A stretch of DNA of 64,000 nt from Oxalicibacterium faecigallinarum (GTDB lineage: Bacteria > Pseudomonadota > Gammaproteobacteria > Burkholderiales > Burkholderiaceae_D), in NCBI RefSeq assembly GCF_014635705.1, contig NZ_BMDI01000001.1:1690008-1754007 (forward strand), read 5' to 3'. Below, piece by piece: positions 61,798 to 64,000 of this stretch. The first letter of the stretch is position 1; every line of letters starts with the position of its first letter. A program made the position numbers and the translations under genes. The notes under the pieces were generated by a model. It ran no database searches. It was not told the origin of the DNA and saw only the letters and a program-made list of their open reading frames with translations.

Positions 61798-62820
61798 TCA
61801 GATACCTTCCAAGCCATTCGGATTCATTGTTTGCCAACGCCATGAATCTCTGCACATATCCATCAATCCTCGTTTAGCCCGCCAGTCCAGCAATTGGCTT
61901 GCCAGCGTCACATCTGCATAGCATTCGGCAATGTCACCTGGCCTGCGCCCCACTAATTCATGCTTAACTACGCGTCCGCTTGCCTCTTCATAGGCCCGAA
62001 CCACCTCCAGCACGCTGTATCCCATGCCGGTACCCAGATTCACAGTAAAAGATGGGCCACCGTTCAGCACATGGTCAATCGCCTTGACGTGCCCCTGAGC
62101 CAGGTCAACAACATGAATATAATCGCGGACTCCCGTTCCATCCCTTGTCGCGTAATCGCTGCCATATACCTTTAAGCTGCCCAGATTTCCTATGGCTACG
62201 TTAGCAACGTAAGGGAAAAGATTATTGGGAATTCCCTTTGGCGACTCGCCCAATAATCCACTTGCATGTGCGCCAACAGGATTGAAGTAACGAAGATAGC
62301 CAATCTGCCATTCCGGATTGGCTAATTCCATGTCATGCAGAATCTCCTCACTCATTAGCTTGGTGCGTCCATAGGGATTAGTCGCGTTGACGGGAAAATC
62401 CTCACGAACAGGTACCGTGGCGGGATTCCCATATACCGTGGCAGATGAACTGAAAATAAATCTTTTGACGTTGGCATCGCGCGCCGCCGCCAGCAAGGCT
62501 ATCAGACCACCCACATTGACATTGTAATAATCGAGCGGTTTTACAACCGACTCTCCAACCGCCTTCAATGCTGCAAAATGCACGATTGCAGAGATTTCTT
62601 GAGATGCAAAGATTTGCTCCAAGAGCGCGGTATTTCTCACATCGCCTTGGAAAAAAATAGGTTTCTTCCCTGTGATGGCTGCAATGCGATCCAATACAAG
62701 AATGGAGCTATTACTAAGATCATCGAGTCCGATGACTTCATAACCCGCATCTAGCAATTCGCACCAAGTATGTGATCCTATGTATCCGGTCGCACCTGTT
62801 ATTAATATGGTATTTTTCAT
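61798..62820 (-). CDS. galE: UDP-glucose 4-epimerase
   Basis: Interconverts UDP-glucose and UDP-galactose for surface polysaccharides or galactose use. 340 residues with the NAD motif ITGATGYIGSHT, catalytic S126 (FSSSATVYG) and Y150-K154 (NPYGRTKLM), and the C-terminal YADVTLA..LLDW signature. No strong ribosome-binding site. It stands alone on this strand upstream of metX; no glycosyltransferases adjoin within the window. Confidence 0.94.
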   Translation of the reverse strand: MKNTILITGATGYIGSHTWCELLDAGYEVIGLDDLSNSSILVLDRIAAITGKKPIFFQGDVRNTALLEQIFASQEISAIVHFAALKAVGESVVKPLDYYNVNVGGLIALLAAARDANVKRFIFSSSATVYGNPATVPVREDFPVNATNPYGRTKLMSEEILHDMELANPEWQIGYLRYFNPVGAHASGLLGESPKGIPNNLFPYVANVAIGNLGSLKVYGSDYATRDGTGVRDYIHVVDLAQGHVKAIDHVLNGGPSFTVNLGTGMGYSVLEVVRAYEEASGRVVKHELVGRRPGDIAECYADVTLASQLLDWRAKRGLMDMCRDSWRWQTMNPNGLEGI

Positions 62821-63175
62821 TTGTGTACGGATGGGTGAAACATTCTTTGACTGAAGACCGTTCTCAATTCTTATACTTTTGTAAGAATTTTATTTTTACC
62901 ATCTGCCTTAAACATCGCAATTTAAAAGAGCAGGCTCCCCGATAAAATTTTTGTTCTTACTATCACGTCGCATTCGGTAAAAAAGCACCGTCTTTCACGA
63001 TGGATTCCTTTGTCCCATCGCGTCTGCAAATAGTGAGATTTTTCGACAGTTGCTAAATCGACTATTTTAGATTTCGAAAGCCAAGCTCACACCCCCTATA
63101 TTCAGGAAGTGACCAGAATTTTAACAACTCTCCCCTCTCCATCGAATTTCATTCCATATTTGCTTGTATCCACGA
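62821..63175. other. A+T-rich spacer between galE and chrA
   Basis: About 355 bases with no supported gene. One inverted repeat is clear: AATTCTTA (62866-62873) and TAAGAATT (62882-62889), followed on the plus strand by a T-rich run. It may be an operator or a weak terminator-like hairpin. Base composition is distinctly lower in G+C than the genes on either side. Confidence 0.45.
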
Positions 63176-63748
63176 ATGAAAACACTAAGTGACGAGTCTG
63201 CACGTCCCCAATCCAAAGCAGATCTTTTTATCTCCTTCTCCTTACTTTCTTTGCAAGGATTTGGCGGGGTGATGGCCGTCGTTCAACGGGAGCTTGTCGA
63301 GCGCAAACAATGGCTGACCAGAGAGGAATTCATTGAGGACTGGGCGATTGCGCAAACCATGCCCGGGCCCAATGTCGTCAACCTGTCGGTCATTCTGGGC
63401 GCGCGTTACTTTGGTCCGATGGGTGCACTCGCCGCGTTTGCCGGCATGCTGGCCGCACCGTTAGTCCTGATTTTAATCATTGCCATTCTTTATGCGCCAT
63501 TTGCCAGCCATCCGCAAGTCAGTGGCGCGTTGAAAGCCATGGGAGCCGTTGCCGCAGGGCTGATTCTGGCAACCGGCGTCCGGCTAATCGGTGCGTTAAA
63601 GAATAATCCGCTTGGTATGCCCTTGTGCTTGTTGCTGGCCGCCTTCTGCTTTATAGCGGTTGCCATTTTGCGTATGCCGCTGGTTTATCCGTTGTTCGGC
63701 ATTGGCTTGCTCGGTTGCCTTCTGGCTTACTGGCGACTAAGACCATGA
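63176..63748 (+). CDS. chrA: Chromate transporter, N-terminal-type half protein
   Basis: A 190-residue membrane protein with one CHR domain. Marks: SLLSLQGFGGVMAVVQRELVE, WLTREEFIEDWAIAQTMPGPNVVNLS with the conserved PGPNVVNL. This is a short-chain ChrA, which works as a pair with a second half of opposite topology. The ATG at 63176 is chosen over a TTG four codons upstream. Its stop overlaps the next gene in ATGA. Confidence 0.88.
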   Translation: MKTLSDESARPQSKADLFISFSLLSLQGFGGVMAVVQRELVERKQWLTREEFIEDWAIAQTMPGPNVVNLSVILGARYFGPMGALAAFAGMLAAPLVLILIIAILYAPFASHPQVSGALKAMGAVAAGLILATGVRLIGALKNNPLGMPLCLLLAAFCFIAVAILRMPLVYPLFGIGLLGCLLAYWRLRP

Positions 63749-64000
63749 ATCTGCCATTAGCATTGACAATGCAGTACACAGACTGGCTGTATCTGTTTTT
63801 GCATTTCCTGTCCTTATCACTGCTCTCTGTGGGTGGTGCATTGGCTGCAGCGCCGGATATGCATCGCTTTCTGGTCGATCAACAGCATTGGCTGACACAT
63901 ACGCAGTTCAACAGCTCCATCACCATTGCACAGGCTGCGCCCGGCCCAAATGTTTTGTTCATCGCATTGATGGGATGGAACATCGGCCTGAATGCCGGAG
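63745..64000 (+). CDS. chrA: Chromate transporter, second half protein, cut by window end
   Basis: Open frame of about 85 codons running off the right edge. It shows LSLLSVGGALAAAPDMHRFL, QHWLTHTQFNSSITIAQAAP and AAPGPNVLFIALMGWNIG, the second CHR-half signature. It begins in ATGA with the upstream half, so the two are co-translated and probably form one transporter. Whether it exports chromate or another oxyanion cannot be told. Confidence 0.88.
   Translation, partial: MNLPLALTMQYTDWLYLFLHFLSLSLLSVGGALAAAPDMHRFLVDQQHWLTHTQFNSSITIAQAAPGPNVLFIALMGWNIGLNAG

Overview
This window looks like a chromosomal, mostly core-genome segment of a betaproteobacterium of the order Burkholderiales, most probably Oxalobacteraceae (Herminiimonas/Janthinobacterium-like). 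The call rests on gene order and protein character: rrn operon with Ile and Ala spacer tRNAs, trpEGDC, hemA-prfA-dsbB-prmC, rsmI facing lpoA-yraN-diaA-dolP, mreBCD-mrdA-rodA-rlpA, gatCAB and metX-metW. It is inference from reading, not a database match. No insertion sequence, prophage, CRISPR array or integrase was seen.

Layout. 1-6.9 kb: a truncated chemotaxis receptor, a DEDDh exonuclease, a DsbA-like protein, a decayed reductase beside a thiolase, OpgD and a small secreted protein. 7.2-13.0 kb: a complete rRNA operon on the minus strand with terminator, processing stalk, boxA sites and two candidate promoters. 13.2-17.3 kb: crotonase, MltA, a 49-residue membrane protein, ApaG, Rpe and Gph. 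17.3-21.5 kb: a Trp-rich leader peptide and attenuator-like hairpins, then trpE-G-D-C. 21.6-25.7 kb: M61 peptidase, DsbC, a UbiH-type hydroxylase and tRNA-Phe. 25.8-30.8 kb: a small membrane protein and a sensory cassette (OmpR-type regulator, LysM/FecR envelope protein, CHASE2 histidine kinase). 30.9-36.9 kb: hemA, prfA, dsbB, prmC, a TlpA-type thioredoxin and a BCCT transporter. 37-43.7 kb: M48 protease with LemA, then the dolP-diaA-yraN-lpoA/rsmI locus. 43.7-50.7 kb: the rod-shape cluster. 50.9-54.4 kb: gatCAB. 54.4-64 kb: a transporter-protein remnant, a DUF4124-like protein, pyrE, exonuclease III, two MFS carriers (one AmpG-like), metW, metX under a SAM-II riboswitch, galE, and a pair of half-size chromate transporters, the second cut by the window end.

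Themes. Cell-wall biology is dense: MltA, RlpA, PBP2, RodA, MreBCD, LpoA, AmpG and OpgD. Thiol-disulfide chemistry recurs (DsbA-like, DsbC, DsbB, TlpA-like). PrfA lies two genes from PrmC, the enzyme that methylates its GGQ loop. The most informative non-coding elements are the trp leader and the SAM-II riboswitch. I found no clearly new biological system; the least explained parts are the LysM-FecR/CHASE2 cassette, the two small membrane proteins and the decayed reductase.
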